From assembly GCA_902465645.1 (NCBI GenBank), contig CABQNX010000022.1:1-20404 (forward strand): 20,404 bases of DNA. Direction: 5' to 3'. This DNA comes from an uncultured Peptoniphilus sp. (GTDB lineage Bacteria > Bacillota > Clostridia > Tissierellales > Peptoniphilaceae). This document shows, one piece after another, positions 12,569-20,298 of the stretch (positions are counted from its first letter, which is position 1; each line of letters starts with the position of its first letter). Below the pieces are notes generated by a model, which was given only the letters and a program-made list of their open reading frames with translations, had not been told where the DNA came from and made no database searches. Made by a program: the position numbers and the translations under genes.

Positions 12569-13034
12569 AAATAGGCTAAAAAATATTTTTTGGACCCTTT
12601 CAGACTTCTATGACTTTGATATTTTTAATTTTTCACTAAAACCAGAAGACTCCTACGAGGCTGCCCTTATGGGTCATGCTGCTAGATATTTAGATTTCTA
12701 TGTCCTTGACGACTTCTTCAAGAAGTATGTAAATTCTTTAAACAACAAAAAGGACTTGTGGGAAATTTCAAAATTAGTTTTGGAAAATATTTTTTCAAAA
12801 GAAATGATTTTGGAAAGACCAGGTACCTTGGATTTTAAAAAGGACCATGACGAGGAAATCTTAAAAAATTTAAATAGACGAAAAATTATAATGACAACAG
12901 AACTTAAAATTGGCTACATCAGAAAAGAAAGAGGCCAGTATCCCAAAGTTCAAAAAGTCTTAGAGGAGATGTTGGGAGAAATTTATAATTTTAAGGAAAG
13001 AGACACCTTCAAGTATCACAGAAGAGTCCTATGA
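12558..13034 (+). CDS. N-terminal fragment of the VWA-domain partner of MoxR (frameshifted)
   Basis: A 158-aa reading frame starting with TTG (12558) inside the MoxR gene, ribosome binding site weak, probably translated by coupling. It is charged, helical and without known catalytic motif. Up to about residue 147 it reads naturally (EEMLGEIYNFKE), then ends in an odd RDTFKYHRRVL and a stop. Reading one frame over from about 13000 gives ETPSSITEESYEEFKKEAKS and continues unbroken to the VWA domain. Removing one A of the AAA at 12997-12999 restores NFKEETPSSITEES. It is thus the front part of a single gene of about 550 aa spanning 12558-14211, not a separate protein. Confidence 0.8.
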   Translation: MKDENRLKNIFWTLSDFYDFDIFNFSLKPEDSYEAALMGHAARYLDFYVLDDFFKKYVNSLNNKKDLWEISKLVLENIFSKEMILERPGTLDFKKDHDEEILKNLNRRKIIMTTELKIGYIRKERGQYPKVQKVLEEMLGEIYNFKERDTFKYHRRVL

Positions 13035-14211
13035 AGAATTCAAGAAAGAAGCTAAATCCAATTCTACTTCAAAGAAAAATTCTCCCTACCAGAGAAAAAA
13101 TTTCAAGGACAATACTTTTCTCGAGAGGTACAACATTGAGTCAGCAGAGTTTACATTTTTTAACGATGACTTCAGGGACATTAACGTCATAGAAGATGCT
13201 CCCGTAAATAAGTTTGGAGACAAAAATATTTACAAGGCCCTAGTCAAACGCTATGGGATAGAAAAAATAAAAAGACACACTGCTGATAGGATTGCCCAAG
13301 AAATTTCAACAGGCATCCATGAAGAAATAAAATTTTTCTTCCCAGTAGGCGAATTTGAAAATAAATCTTCCTACTACGCTCAGGAAGAATTGGGAAATTA
13401 CTCTGACAACTTGCACTTCTATGAGAATAACAAGCTGCAAAATTCTCGTGCCATAAGAGAACTAGCCGGTGTAATAAAAAATTCCCTCCTAAAGGAATCG
13501 GAAGATGAGATATTAAAATCAACTTCTGGAAAAATTGTTCCATCAGAAATTTGGAAGACCAGAGAATTAAATGAAGATAGGATTTTTGAAAAAATTAACA
13601 GGAAGGACTCCAATGAGATTTTTGTAGACATCCTCTTGGACTCCTCTGCTTCACAAAATGATAGGAAGGAAATCCTTGCGACGGAAACTTATATTATTGC
13701 TGAAGCCCTAACTTCCCTAAATATAAAAACCAGGGTCTTCTCCTATAACAACTTTTACAATTATCTTGTAATAAAAAAATATAGGGACTACAATGACCCC
13801 AGAATAAAAAATAAGGACATCTTCAAGTACTCCCCGTCGGGCTCCAATAGAGATGGACTTGCAATAAAATTTATGCGACACCTGGTTTCAAAAAACAGGG
13901 ACGCAAGAAGATTTTTAATTGTCTTGACTGACGGCCTTCCCTTTGACGAAATCGACATTGGAATAGTTGGTGCATCAAAGACTCCTGGAGAAAATTACAA
14001 GGACGAAGAAGCTGTCATGGACACATCAAAGGAAGTTCTCTTGACAAGGCTCAAGGGGATCAACACCTTTGGAGTCTTCACAGGCGAAGAAGCAGAAAGC
14101 ATGAACATCAAAAAGATTTACGGCAATGACTACGCCTATATAACTGACATAGCTCGCTTCCACAAGGTAGTTGGAATATTTTTAAAAACTTATGCAAATA
14201 AAATAGAGTAG
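12964..14211 (+). pseudogene. C-terminal part of the VWA (CobT-like) protein, separated by frameshift
   Basis: The open frame runs from 12964 to 14211 and is plainly coding from about 13001. The part before 13390 has no usable start codon (the first is TTG at 13390), so automatic calling leaves a 350-bp gap that is not real. A variable acidic/basic linker and an N-terminal domain are followed by the von Willebrand A domain in about the last 200 residues. Its MIDAS metal site is DSSAS (DxSxS) with SGSNRDG and TDGLP. Such proteins bind a divalent metal and work with MoxR ATPases on metal-cofactor insertion or complex assembly. The metal site is intact; the break is one extra base near 12998. 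A terminator follows at once. Confidence 0.8.
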
Positions 14212-14238
14212 GTTCAATGAGTAACCTACTCTTTTTTT
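14205..14238 (+). terminator. Terminator of the MoxR-VWA transcript
   Basis: AGAGTAGGTT (14205-14214) pairs with AACCTACTCT (14223-14232), then seven T. The stem lies partly inside the VWA stop region and the end of the 54-aa ORF on the other strand. Confidence 0.85.
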
Positions 14239-14390
14239 AATGTCTTTTCTATATTAAATCCTGCCTTTACTAGGGCTATTGAATAAAATAATTTTAATAT
14301 CAAATCTCCACTTTTTTGAGATCTTGAAAGTAAAATTGATGCCAAGGCAAAGACAAGGACATTTAATACAATTATTAAAACTTTTTTCAT
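14226..14390 (-). CDS. 54-aa membrane peptide downstream of the aminotransferase
   Basis: The ORF reads MKKVLIIVLNVLVFALASIL followed by a basic stretch (LSRSQKSGD), a second amphipathic segment (ILKLFYSIALVKAGF) and an acidic/basic end (NIEKTLKKE). The first helix looks like a membrane anchor or uncleaved signal. It begins about 30 bases after the aminotransferase stop on the same strand. The ribosome binding site is poor (AGATGAAAT), and its last codons lie within the terminator hairpin. Residue composition is protein-like, but no family is recognised. Probably a real small gene at the operon end, though this is uncertain. Confidence 0.45.
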   Translation of the reverse strand: MKKVLIIVLNVLVFALASILLSRSQKSGDLILKLFYSIALVKAGFNIEKTLKKE

Positions 14391-14420
14391 TATTTCATCT
14401 GATTATAAAATCACGATTGC

Positions 14421-15602
14421 TTACTTATTTAAAAAATGCTTACAAGCTTTCTCCATCCTATTTAGACCTTCAACTATATCATCATAAGAAGATGCGTAAG
14501 AAAATCTAACAAAGCCTTCTCCTGCACTTCCGAAAACTGTTCCTGGAACTATTGCAACACATTCTTCATCAAGAAGGTAGTTGCAAAATTCTTCTGAAGA
14601 AACTCCAAGTCCCTTAATGTTAATAAAGGCATAAAAGGCACCGTCAGGAGCGTTAAGACTAAGTCCCTCAATAGAGCTAACTTTTTCAACAATGTAGTCA
14701 CGTCTTCTCTTATATTCCTTAACCATTTCTTGTGAGCCTTCATTTCCTGCCTTAAGTGCAGTGATGCCCCCATGTTGAACAAAGGAAGTTGCACAAGAAG
14801 TGTTGTGTTGGTGGATAATATTTAGGACCCTTATAAATTCTTCTGGTGCTGCAACATAAGCAAGACGGAAGCCTGTCATGGAATAAGTTTTTGAAAAACC
14901 ATTAATTGTAATAGTCCTTTCCTTCATTCCATCAAGGGATGCCATGGAGATATGTTTCTTATTTCGATAGACAATTTTTTCATAAATTTCATCAGAAATT
15001 ACTAAGATGTCTTTTTTCTTTGCAAAGTCAGCAAGCTTTTCCAAAGTTTCTAATGTGAACATAGATCCAATTGGGTTTGATGGGTTAATAATTACTATGG
15101 CCTTAGTTTTTTCTGTTACAAGACCATCAAGTTCATCAAAATCAATTTGGAAGTCATTTTCTTCTGCAAGGCTGTATCTCACAGGCACTGCTCCCATAAT
15201 GTAGGCTGTGTTAACGTAGTTTGGCCAGCATGGATTTGGAAGAAGAATTTCGTCGCCTTCTTCTAAGATTAGTGAATAAGAATCGTAAATTGATTCAGTT
15301 GCACCTGCTGTTATCAAGACTTCCTTTGCAGTATAGTCTAAATTATTTTCATTCCTAAGTTTTTCAGCCACAGCTTCTCTTAGAGGCATAATGCCGTAAT
15401 TTGATGTATAAAAAACATCTCCATCTTCGATGCTCTTAATAGTTGCATCTTTAATTACCTTTGGAGTATCAAAGTCTGGTCTGCCTACTTCAAAGTGGTA
15501 GATTCTTTTGCCGGCTCCTTCCATCTCAATAGTTTTTTCATTTATTTTTCTAATTCCAGATGGTCCCACCTTGTTAAACTTACTACAAATAAAATCTCTC
15601 AT
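14421..15602 (-). CDS. PLP-dependent class I/II aminotransferase
   Basis: A 393-aa fold type I enzyme that moves amino groups between amino acids and 2-oxo acids. Visible elements are the substrate segment FEVGRPDFDTP, the PLP phosphate loop AGATESIYDSY, NPSNPIG (binds the ring), ISDEIYE (aspartate to the pyridine nitrogen), the Schiff-base lysine in NGFSKTYSMTGFR, and the substrate carboxylate arginine in EGFVRFSYA. Length is normal. AGGGAGG precedes the ATG. It lies ten bases after the threonine dehydratase gene, so the two are co-transcribed. An aspartate/alanine-type or branched-chain-type partner of 2-oxobutanoate or pyruvate metabolism is plausible; the exact substrate is not readable. 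Confidence 0.92.
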   Translation of the reverse strand: MRDFICSKFNKVGPSGIRKINEKTIEMEGAGKRIYHFEVGRPDFDTPKVIKDATIKSIEDGDVFYTSNYGIMPLREAVAEKLRNENNLDYTAKEVLITAGATESIYDSYSLILEEGDEILLPNPCWPNYVNTAYIMGAVPVRYSLAEENDFQIDFDELDGLVTEKTKAIVIINPSNPIGSMFTLETLEKLADFAKKKDILVISDEIYEKIVYRNKKHISMASLDGMKERTITINGFSKTYSMTGFRLAYVAAPEEFIRVLNIIHQHNTSCATSFVQHGGITALKAGNEGSQEMVKEYKRRRDYIVEKVSSIEGLSLNAPDGAFYAFINIKGLGVSSEEFCNYLLDEECVAIVPGTVFGSAGEGFVRFSYASSYDDIVEGLNRMEKACKHFLNK

Positions 15603-15612
15603 GATTTCCTCC

Positions 15613-16569
15613 CTACGAATTGATTATTTCTTCAATTTTGCTTCCTTCTACATTTCCACCTGTGATAATAAGAACAAGTTTGTCCCTGTCATCATATTCT
15701 ATTTTGCCTTCTAAAATTGCACCAAGTCCAATGGCAGAAGAAGGCTCAACAATTAATTTCTCTTTATTATACAATAAATCTAAAGCTTTTTTAAGATATT
15801 TATCTTGGCAAGTAACTACATCGTCAACAAGATCTCTTACAATAGGAAATACATGGTCTCCTGGCTTAACAGAAAGAAGTCCATCAGCAAGAGTTTCTCC
15901 CCTCTTAACTTCACTTGGTTTTCCCTCTTCAAGTGATAGAGTGTATCTGGCAACATTTTCTGGTTCAACCCCAATGACCTTAGACCATCTCGTAACTCCC
16001 TTGGTGTACATGGCAATACCAGAGATAAGTCCGCCACCACCAATGGGAACAATCATCTTCAAGTGGTCCATCTTGTTTAGGATTTCAACTGCAATAGTTC
16101 CTTGACCTTCAGAAACATCTAGGTCGTCAAAGGGATGGATGAAAGTCATGCCTTCCTTGTCAGCAATTTCCTTTGCCACTTCAAATCTCTTTTCCACAGT
16201 CGTAATTTCAATTTCTGCCCCAAGGTCTCTTATCATTTGTCTCTTTGTCTCAGTAGAAGTATCTGGCAAGACAATCTTCGCTGGAATACCCAACATTTTT
16301 GCACAAGTTGCAATCCCCTTGCCATGGTTGCCACTTGATGCTGTTACAACTCCTCTTTGCAATTCTTCATCAGAAAGTTTTCTAATTTTATTTAAGGCGC
16401 CCCTTATCTTAAAGGAATTTGTCTTTTGCATATTTTCAAGTTTTGCATAGACAGATGTGCCGAGCATTTCAGATATATGATTTAGTCTAACCAAGGGAGT
16501 TTCATAAACGTAGTCCCTAATTCTTTCTCTAGCTTTTATAGTTTCCTTGTACCCATTTCTATAATCCAT
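15613..16569 (-). CDS. Threonine/serine ammonia-lyase, short catabolic type
   Basis: A 318-aa fold type II PLP enzyme converting threonine to 2-oxobutanoate and ammonia (or serine to pyruvate). The PLP lysine is in TNSFKIRGALNKI; the substrate loop is SSGNHGKGIA; the phosphate-binding glycine loop is PIGGGGLISG; the end motif is ITGGNVEGS. It has no C-terminal ACT regulatory domain, so it resembles catabolic TdcB rather than biosynthetic IlvA; serine racemases share the fold. An open frame extends to 16593, but the true start is 16569 (MDYRNGYKETIKARERI), five bases after AAAGGAG. First gene of an operon with the aminotransferase. Confidence 0.92.
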   Translation of the reverse strand: MDYRNGYKETIKARERIRDYVYETPLVRLNHISEMLGTSVYAKLENMQKTNSFKIRGALNKIRKLSDEELQRGVVTASSGNHGKGIATCAKMLGIPAKIVLPDTSTETKRQMIRDLGAEIEITTVEKRFEVAKEIADKEGMTFIHPFDDLDVSEGQGTIAVEILNKMDHLKMIVPIGGGGLISGIAMYTKGVTRWSKVIGVEPENVARYTLSLEEGKPSEVKRGETLADGLLSVKPGDHVFPIVRDLVDDVVTCQDKYLKKALDLLYNKEKLIVEPSSAIGLGAILEGKIEYDDRDKLVLIITGGNVEGSKIEEIINS

Positions 16570-16618
16570 TTTGTCTCCTTTATAAATAAACATTTAGTAT
16601 ACTGTACCCTTTTTTGAT

Positions 16619-16647
16619 ATTATAATATGCTAAAGTGAATTTGTAAA
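16619..16647 (-). promoter_or_regulatory. Promoter of the threonine dehydratase-aminotransferase operon
   Basis: TTTACA (16642-16647), 17 bases, TATAAT (16619-16624) on the minus strand. About 20 bases further down is the small palindrome AGTATACT, of unknown meaning. Confidence 0.7.
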
Positions 16648-16700
16648 ATTAATTTAGATTTTATAAAAATCAAATAAATTCTTTTCCACTAGTACTTATA

Positions 16701-16728
16701 AAAATAGGATCCTCTTGCTAGAAGATCC
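16701..16728 (-). terminator. Terminator of the pyr operon
   Basis: Just past the pyrD stop, the minus strand forms GGATCTTC, loop TAGCAA, GAGGATCC (16707-16728, one G-U pair) followed by TATTTTT. Confidence 0.75.
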
Positions 16729-16736
16729 ATAAATTC

Positions 16737-17557
16737 TTAAACTAATTTTTTCACAAAATCATTTACATTTTTATTTTTTTCTTCTAAATATTTTTCAAGG
16801 TCTGAGATAATTTCTGCTCCTCCATTGGGATTCATAAAGTTGTAAGTTCCAATTTCAACTGCGGTGGCTCCTGCCATTAGGAACTCTAAGACGTCCCTAT
16901 AATTTGAAATTCCTCCCATCCCAATAATTGGAATGTTTACATTTTTTGCAACTTGGTGGAGAATCCTAAGAGCAATTGGTTTTACTGCTGGGCCTGATAG
17001 ACCTGCGTAGGTATTGTCAAAGGGAATCTCTTCTCTGTCTAAGTCAATGGCCATGCCGAGAATTGTATTTATAAGAGAAAGTCCTGTTGCACCTTCAGCC
17101 TCCACTGCCTTGGCAATGCCAACAATGTCGCCAGCATTAGGAGATAATTTTACAAAAACTTTTTTGTTTGTCACCTTCATGACTTCTCTCACAACTCTTG
17201 CGGCAGAATCCTTGTCCATCCCAAAGGCCATGCCACCTTCTTTGACATTGGGGCAAGAAATATTTAACTCAATGGCTGCAAAGTCATAGTCATTTAAAAT
17301 TTCTGCTGACTCAATGTATTCTTCAATTGTATTGCCACCAAGATTGACAAAAATTTCTGTCCCAAGTTTATTCATGTCATGGATTTTTGTCTTTACGAAT
17401 TCTTCAACTCCTGGGTTTTCAAGTCCAATTGAGTTTAAAATTCCTGATGGAGTTTCCCAAATTCTTATTCCATCATTTCCCTTTTTAGGATATCTTGTGA
17501 TCCCTTTTGAAGATATAATTTTATCCCTGCTAAATCTATTTCAGTCCTAGAAGTCAA
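16737..17557 (-). pseudogene. pyrD: Dihydroorotate dehydrogenase (class 1B), internally deleted and frameshifted
   Basis: PyrD oxidises dihydroorotate to orotate, passing electrons through FMN to PyrK. Downstream of about 17515 the gene is good: IISSKGITRYPKKGN, RIWETPSGILNSIGLENPG, the class 1B cysteine in LNISCPN, KLSPN, INT, and GMGGIS with the FMN-phosphate end GATAVEIGT. The front is broken. From a TTG at 17557, with AAGGGGAG about ten bases upstream and overlapping pyrK, the frame reads MTSRTEIDLAGIKL, the normal start. It then jumps to the wrong frame and stops. The segment expected between AGIK and GG-IISSKG, about 26 residues with NP-ASGTFGFG, is absent. The region is 821 bases, not a multiple of three. 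An ATG at 17375 would give only a 212-aa headless protein. Probably inactive. Confidence 0.85.
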
Positions 17558-18248
17558 TTAAATCACTCCCCTTAAATATTGGTCCTTCCTTGCAAGACCT
17601 TCTCCTACCCCTCTTTGTCTCACAAGAACAAGATAGGCAGGCACCAACGCCACATCCCATTCTCTTTTCTAATGAAACATAAGTAGTGACGTCATGGTCT
17701 TTTGCAAGTTCAACAACTTTTTTCATCATAATTTCTGGTCCACAAGTGTAAATTAAGTCGTGGTTTTCAAAATCAATTATATCTGTTATAAAGCCGCCCT
17801 TTTTAATTTTTATGTCACAAGCAATATCCTTAAAAGCATTTTCAAGTTCAAGCTCTTCCCTTTCTCCAATGTAGAGGGTAACTTTTGAAGAAGGTTTTAG
17901 TTTTTGAATTTCCTTAATCAAATAGTGGAAGGGAGCTACTCCAACTCCACCACCAACTAGGGCAACTTCCTCTACATTTGCATAGAAGGCATTGCCAAAG
18001 GGACCAAATAATTTAATCTCGTCGCCCTCTTTCAAATTTTCAAGGATCTTTGTTCCCTCTCCTCTTTTTTCTATTAAGAAGTCAACGCCCTCAGTGACGT
18101 CATAAACAGAAATTGGTCTTGAAAGAGTTGGGTAAGCCTCCCAGGCTCTTAGCATAAAAAATTGTCCTGGATAAACTTTTACGTCTAAGTCTGTTCTCAG
18201 TATGAAGTAATCCTTACATACATCAATATTTTCTATTATCTTTGCCAT
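17547..18248 (-). CDS. pyrK: Dihydroorotate dehydrogenase electron-transfer subunit
   Basis: A 233-aa flavin/iron-sulfur protein that takes electrons from class 1B PyrD to NAD+. The FAD domain shows TLSRPISVYDV; the NAD-binding domain shows LVGGGVGVAPFHYL and TCGPEIMMKKV; the C-terminal 2Fe-2S site has CGVGACLSCSC followed by C at RRRSC. The open frame could begin at 18260, but 18248 (MAKIIENIDVCKDYF) has GGAGAA in front, which lies in the pyrI stop region. It overlaps the TTG start of pyrD by 11 bases. The protein is intact although its partner PyrD is damaged. Confidence 0.93.
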   Translation of the reverse strand: MAKIIENIDVCKDYFILRTDLDVKVYPGQFFMLRAWEAYPTLSRPISVYDVTEGVDFLIEKRGEGTKILENLKEGDEIKLFGPFGNAFYANVEEVALVGGGVGVAPFHYLIKEIQKLKPSSKVTLYIGEREELELENAFKDIACDIKIKKGGFITDIIDFENHDLIYTCGPEIMMKKVVELAKDHDVTTYVSLEKRMGCGVGACLSCSCETKRGRRRSCKEGPIFKGSDLIDF

Positions 18249-18249
18249 A

Positions 18250-18681
18250 TCATTCTCCATATGTGGTTACTGTGTCACAATATTCGCACTTGTATTCCTT
18301 CTTATCCCTATCATATAAGAAGAACTTGTGACCGGGTACTTCTCTTTCAGAATTTGTTATGCATCTTGGGTTCTTGCAAGTCAAGACATCTTCAACAAGT
18401 TCTGGCATCTCCATGCGGATTTTTTTGACCCTTTCGCCATCCTCTATAAAGTTAACAGTTGTGTGAGGGGCAATAAGTCCCAAGACTGTGAAGTCCAAGT
18501 CGTAATCTGTCTCGATTTTTATTAAGTCCTTCTTACCCATGGAAGTTGAGAAAATATTTTGCATAAGTACAACTGGATCTGTCACCTTGTCAAGTTCAAG
18601 GGCCTTATAAAGAACGTGGGCCCTGCCTGATTCTATGTGGTCAAGTACAATTCCTTTTTTTATTTTTGAAACATTTATCAT
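18250..18681 (-). CDS. pyrI: Aspartate carbamoyltransferase regulatory subunit
   Basis: A 143-aa nucleotide-binding partner of PyrB that carries the allosteric control (ATP/CTP/UTP in known enzymes). The N-terminal allosteric domain has GIVLDHI and the expected LIAPHTTVNFIEDG. The C-terminal zinc domain has the four cysteines CKNPRC and CEYC that bind zinc and contact PyrB. Length is normal. It overlaps pyrB by four bases (ATGA) with GGAGG in the pyrB end, so it is coupled. Its presence means feedback control of the enzyme rather than PyrR-type attenuation alone. Confidence 0.95.
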   Translation of the reverse strand: MINVSKIKKGIVLDHIESGRAHVLYKALELDKVTDPVVLMQNIFSTSMGKKDLIKIETDYDLDFTVLGLIAPHTTVNFIEDGERVKKIRMEMPELVEDVLTCKNPRCITNSEREVPGHKFFLYDRDKKEYKCEYCDTVTTYGE

Positions 18682-19589
18682 TTTCTAGCCTCCAAAAGTT
18701 TCATGATTAGTGCCATCCTACCATACATTCCAAACTTTGTTTGCTCAAAGTAAACTGCACGAGGGTCTTTGTCCACTTCAGGTGCAATTTCATTTACCCT
18801 TGGTAGAGGATGAAGGATAATCATGTCCTCTTTTGCATTTTTTAATTTTTCTTCATTTAAAATATAGTAGTCCTTTAATCTTTCATACTCATCTGAAGAA
18901 ACAAACCTCTCCTTTTGAACTCTTGACATGTAAAGGACATCTAAGTCGTCAATTACACTTGCAAGGTCCCTAGTCTCCTCGTAGTTTTCCTTATCTATAA
19001 AGGTTTTAAAAGGATCTGGCATATTGAGTTCTTCTGGTGAAATAAAAATAAATTTCACATTTTCATACCTATTAAGTGCTCTCACAAGGGAGTGAATTGT
19101 CCTTCCAAATTTTAAGTCTCCACAAAGTCCCACGGTTAAATTGTCAAAGGATCCTTTGTAATGCCTAATTGTTATTAAGTCTGCAAGAGTTTGAGTTGGA
19201 TGGAAGTGACCACCATCTCCTGCATTTATAATTGGCATAGTCTTCACTACCTTTGATGCCATAAGTGCTGCCCCTTCCTTTGGGTGGCGCATGGCACAAA
19301 TGTCGGCGTAGTTTTCTATAACTCTAATGGTGTCAAGTAGAGTTTCGCCCTTTGTAGATGAACTTACTCCTGCATCAGAAAAACCTATAACTTGACCCCC
19401 AAGCCTTAGCATGGCAGTCTCAAAGGAAAGTCTTGTCCTAGTAGAAGGCTCAAAAAAAAGACTAGCTAATAACTTATTGTCGCAAACATGAGAATAATCA
19501 TCTGGCTTTGCAATAATGTCATCAACTAGTCTAAAAATTTCTTCATATTCTTCAGTTGTAAAATCTAGTGGCTCAATTAAATGTTTCAT
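18678..19589 (-). CDS. pyrB: Aspartate carbamoyltransferase catalytic subunit
   Basis: A 303-aa enzyme that joins carbamoyl phosphate and aspartate in the first committed step of pyrimidine synthesis. Motifs: carbamoyl-phosphate site FEPSTRTRLSFE; the 80s-loop region SSSTKGETLLDT; NAGDGGHFHPTQTLADL; GDLKFGRTIHSL; and the aspartate-binding LHPLPRVNEI. The open frame reaches 19601, but the right start is 19589 (MKHLIEPLDF), with GGAGG seven bases ahead; the upstream ATG is itself part of that site. First gene of pyrB-pyrI-pyrK-pyrD. The leader is only about 25 bases and holds no attenuator. Confidence 0.96.
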   Translation of the reverse strand: MKHLIEPLDFTTEEYEEIFRLVDDIIAKPDDYSHVCDNKLLASLFFEPSTRTRLSFETAMLRLGGQVIGFSDAGVSSSTKGETLLDTIRVIENYADICAMRHPKEGAALMASKVVKTMPIINAGDGGHFHPTQTLADLITIRHYKGSFDNLTVGLCGDLKFGRTIHSLVRALNRYENVKFIFISPEELNMPDPFKTFIDKENYEETRDLASVIDDLDVLYMSRVQKERFVSSDEYERLKDYYILNEEKLKNAKEDMIILHPLPRVNEIAPEVDKDPRAVYFEQTKFGMYGRMALIMKLLEARK

Positions 19590-19620
19590 CCTAACCTCCA
19601 TCTAATATTTTATCTTATCC

Positions 19621-19649
19621 ATAGTACTTCAAATTTTTATAATTGTAAA
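19621..19649 (-). promoter_or_regulatory. Promoter of the pyr operon
   Basis: TTTACA (19644-19649), 17 bases, TACTAT (19621-19626) on the minus strand. It overlaps the divergent promoter of the kinase gene, and its -35 touches the left arm of the palindrome at 19646-19678. Confidence 0.55.
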
Positions 19650-19678
19650 GTATAATAGAAAAAATATCTTATACTTTA
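19628..19678 (+). promoter_or_regulatory. Promoter of the guanylate-kinase-like gene with 10-bp palindrome
   Basis: TTCAAA (19628-19633), 17 bases, TATAAT (19651-19656) on the plus strand. A perfect inverted repeat TAAAGTATAA / TTATACTTTA (19646-19655 and 19669-19678, 13-base spacer) covers the -10 and start. It could be an operator acting on both this gene and pyrB. Confidence 0.5.
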
Positions 19679-19702
19679 GAAATTAAAATTTAAGGAGCAA
19701 TT

Positions 19703-20239
19703 ATGATTTATTTAATACTAGGACATTCTGGTTCAGGCAAGTCAACTATAAGAAATGCCCTGACTTCACACGGAATAAAAAAAATAATTACTTACACGAC
19801 GAGACCGCCAAGAGTCTCTGAAGTGGACGGGATTGATTATAACTTTATCGACCAAGAGCTTTTTAAGAAGATGGACCAAGACAATTTATTTATTGGGACA
19901 ACTTGCTATGTGGGTAATTACTATTCAACCCTCAAGGAAGATCTTGAAAAAAATAACAACAAGGACAGTGACTGTGTTATTGTCGTTGATAAAGAAGGTG
20001 TCCTCGCAATTAAAAAAGAATTTGCAAATGCCAGGTCAATCTACCTAAAATGTTCAAGGGAAACTTTAAGAGACAGGATGATAAAGAGAAATGACCATGC
20101 AAATGATATCGAAAAGAGACTTGATGTCTTAGAAGACCTTGACCCCTATGCTGACTACATCATCGATGCTGACAGGGACATAGACTCTGTCTTTGAAGAT
20201 GTCATTAGCCTAATCAAAAATATTAGAGAGGGAAAATGA
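19703..20239 (+). CDS. Guanylate-kinase-like protein (divergent)
   Basis: A 178-aa P-loop kinase. Walker A is GHSGSGKST (residues 7-15). ITYTTRPPRVSEVDGIDYNF matches the GMP-binding region of guanylate kinases (TTRxxRxxExxGxxY). The next conserved block, usually an E-x-V-HGN-YGT, is here GTTCYVGNYYST: the glutamate and the last glycine are changed. The lid arginines are present in CSRETLRDRMIKR. It is shorter than typical Gmk (about 205 aa) and sits away from the usual rpoZ neighbourhood, so it may be a second, specialised copy. GMP is likely but not certain as substrate. AAGGAG stands before the ATG. Confidence 0.78.
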   Translation: MIYLILGHSGSGKSTIRNALTSHGIKKIITYTTRPPRVSEVDGIDYNFIDQELFKKMDQDNLFIGTTCYVGNYYSTLKEDLEKNNNKDSDCVIVVDKEGVLAIKKEFANARSIYLKCSRETLRDRMIKRNDHANDIEKRLDVLEDLDPYADYIIDADRDIDSVFEDVISLIKNIREGK

Positions 20240-20250
20240 TTTTCTTTTCC

Positions 20251-20278
20251 TTGACAATTTAATTTCTAGTGTTATTAT
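20251..20278 (+). promoter_or_regulatory. Promoter of the FMN riboswitch transcript
   Basis: A perfect TTGACA (20251-20256), 16 bases, TATTAT (20273-20278), ending about 20 bases before the RFN element. Confidence 0.75.
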
Positions 20279-20298
20279 AAATTTATAAGTTAATAAAA

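Noticed and set aside
13031..13190. ATG at 13031 overlapping the stop of the N-terminal VWA fragment, as start of a coupled gene
   Set aside because: That frame gives a basic, low-quality peptide and stops after about 50 codons, while the neighbouring frame is clearly coding.
13390..14211. VWA gene taken as a separate protein starting with TTG at 13390
   Set aside because: The same frame is coding for 390 bases upstream and no ribosome binding site precedes the TTG; it is the rear of a frameshifted gene.
16737..17375. PyrD as a complete 212-aa enzyme from the ATG at 17375
   Set aside because: The family is about 300 aa and the missing N-terminal codons are visible upstream in the same and a neighbouring frame.
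19590..19620. PyrR-type attenuator before pyrB
   Set aside because: The leader is only about 25 bases and contains no hairpin.
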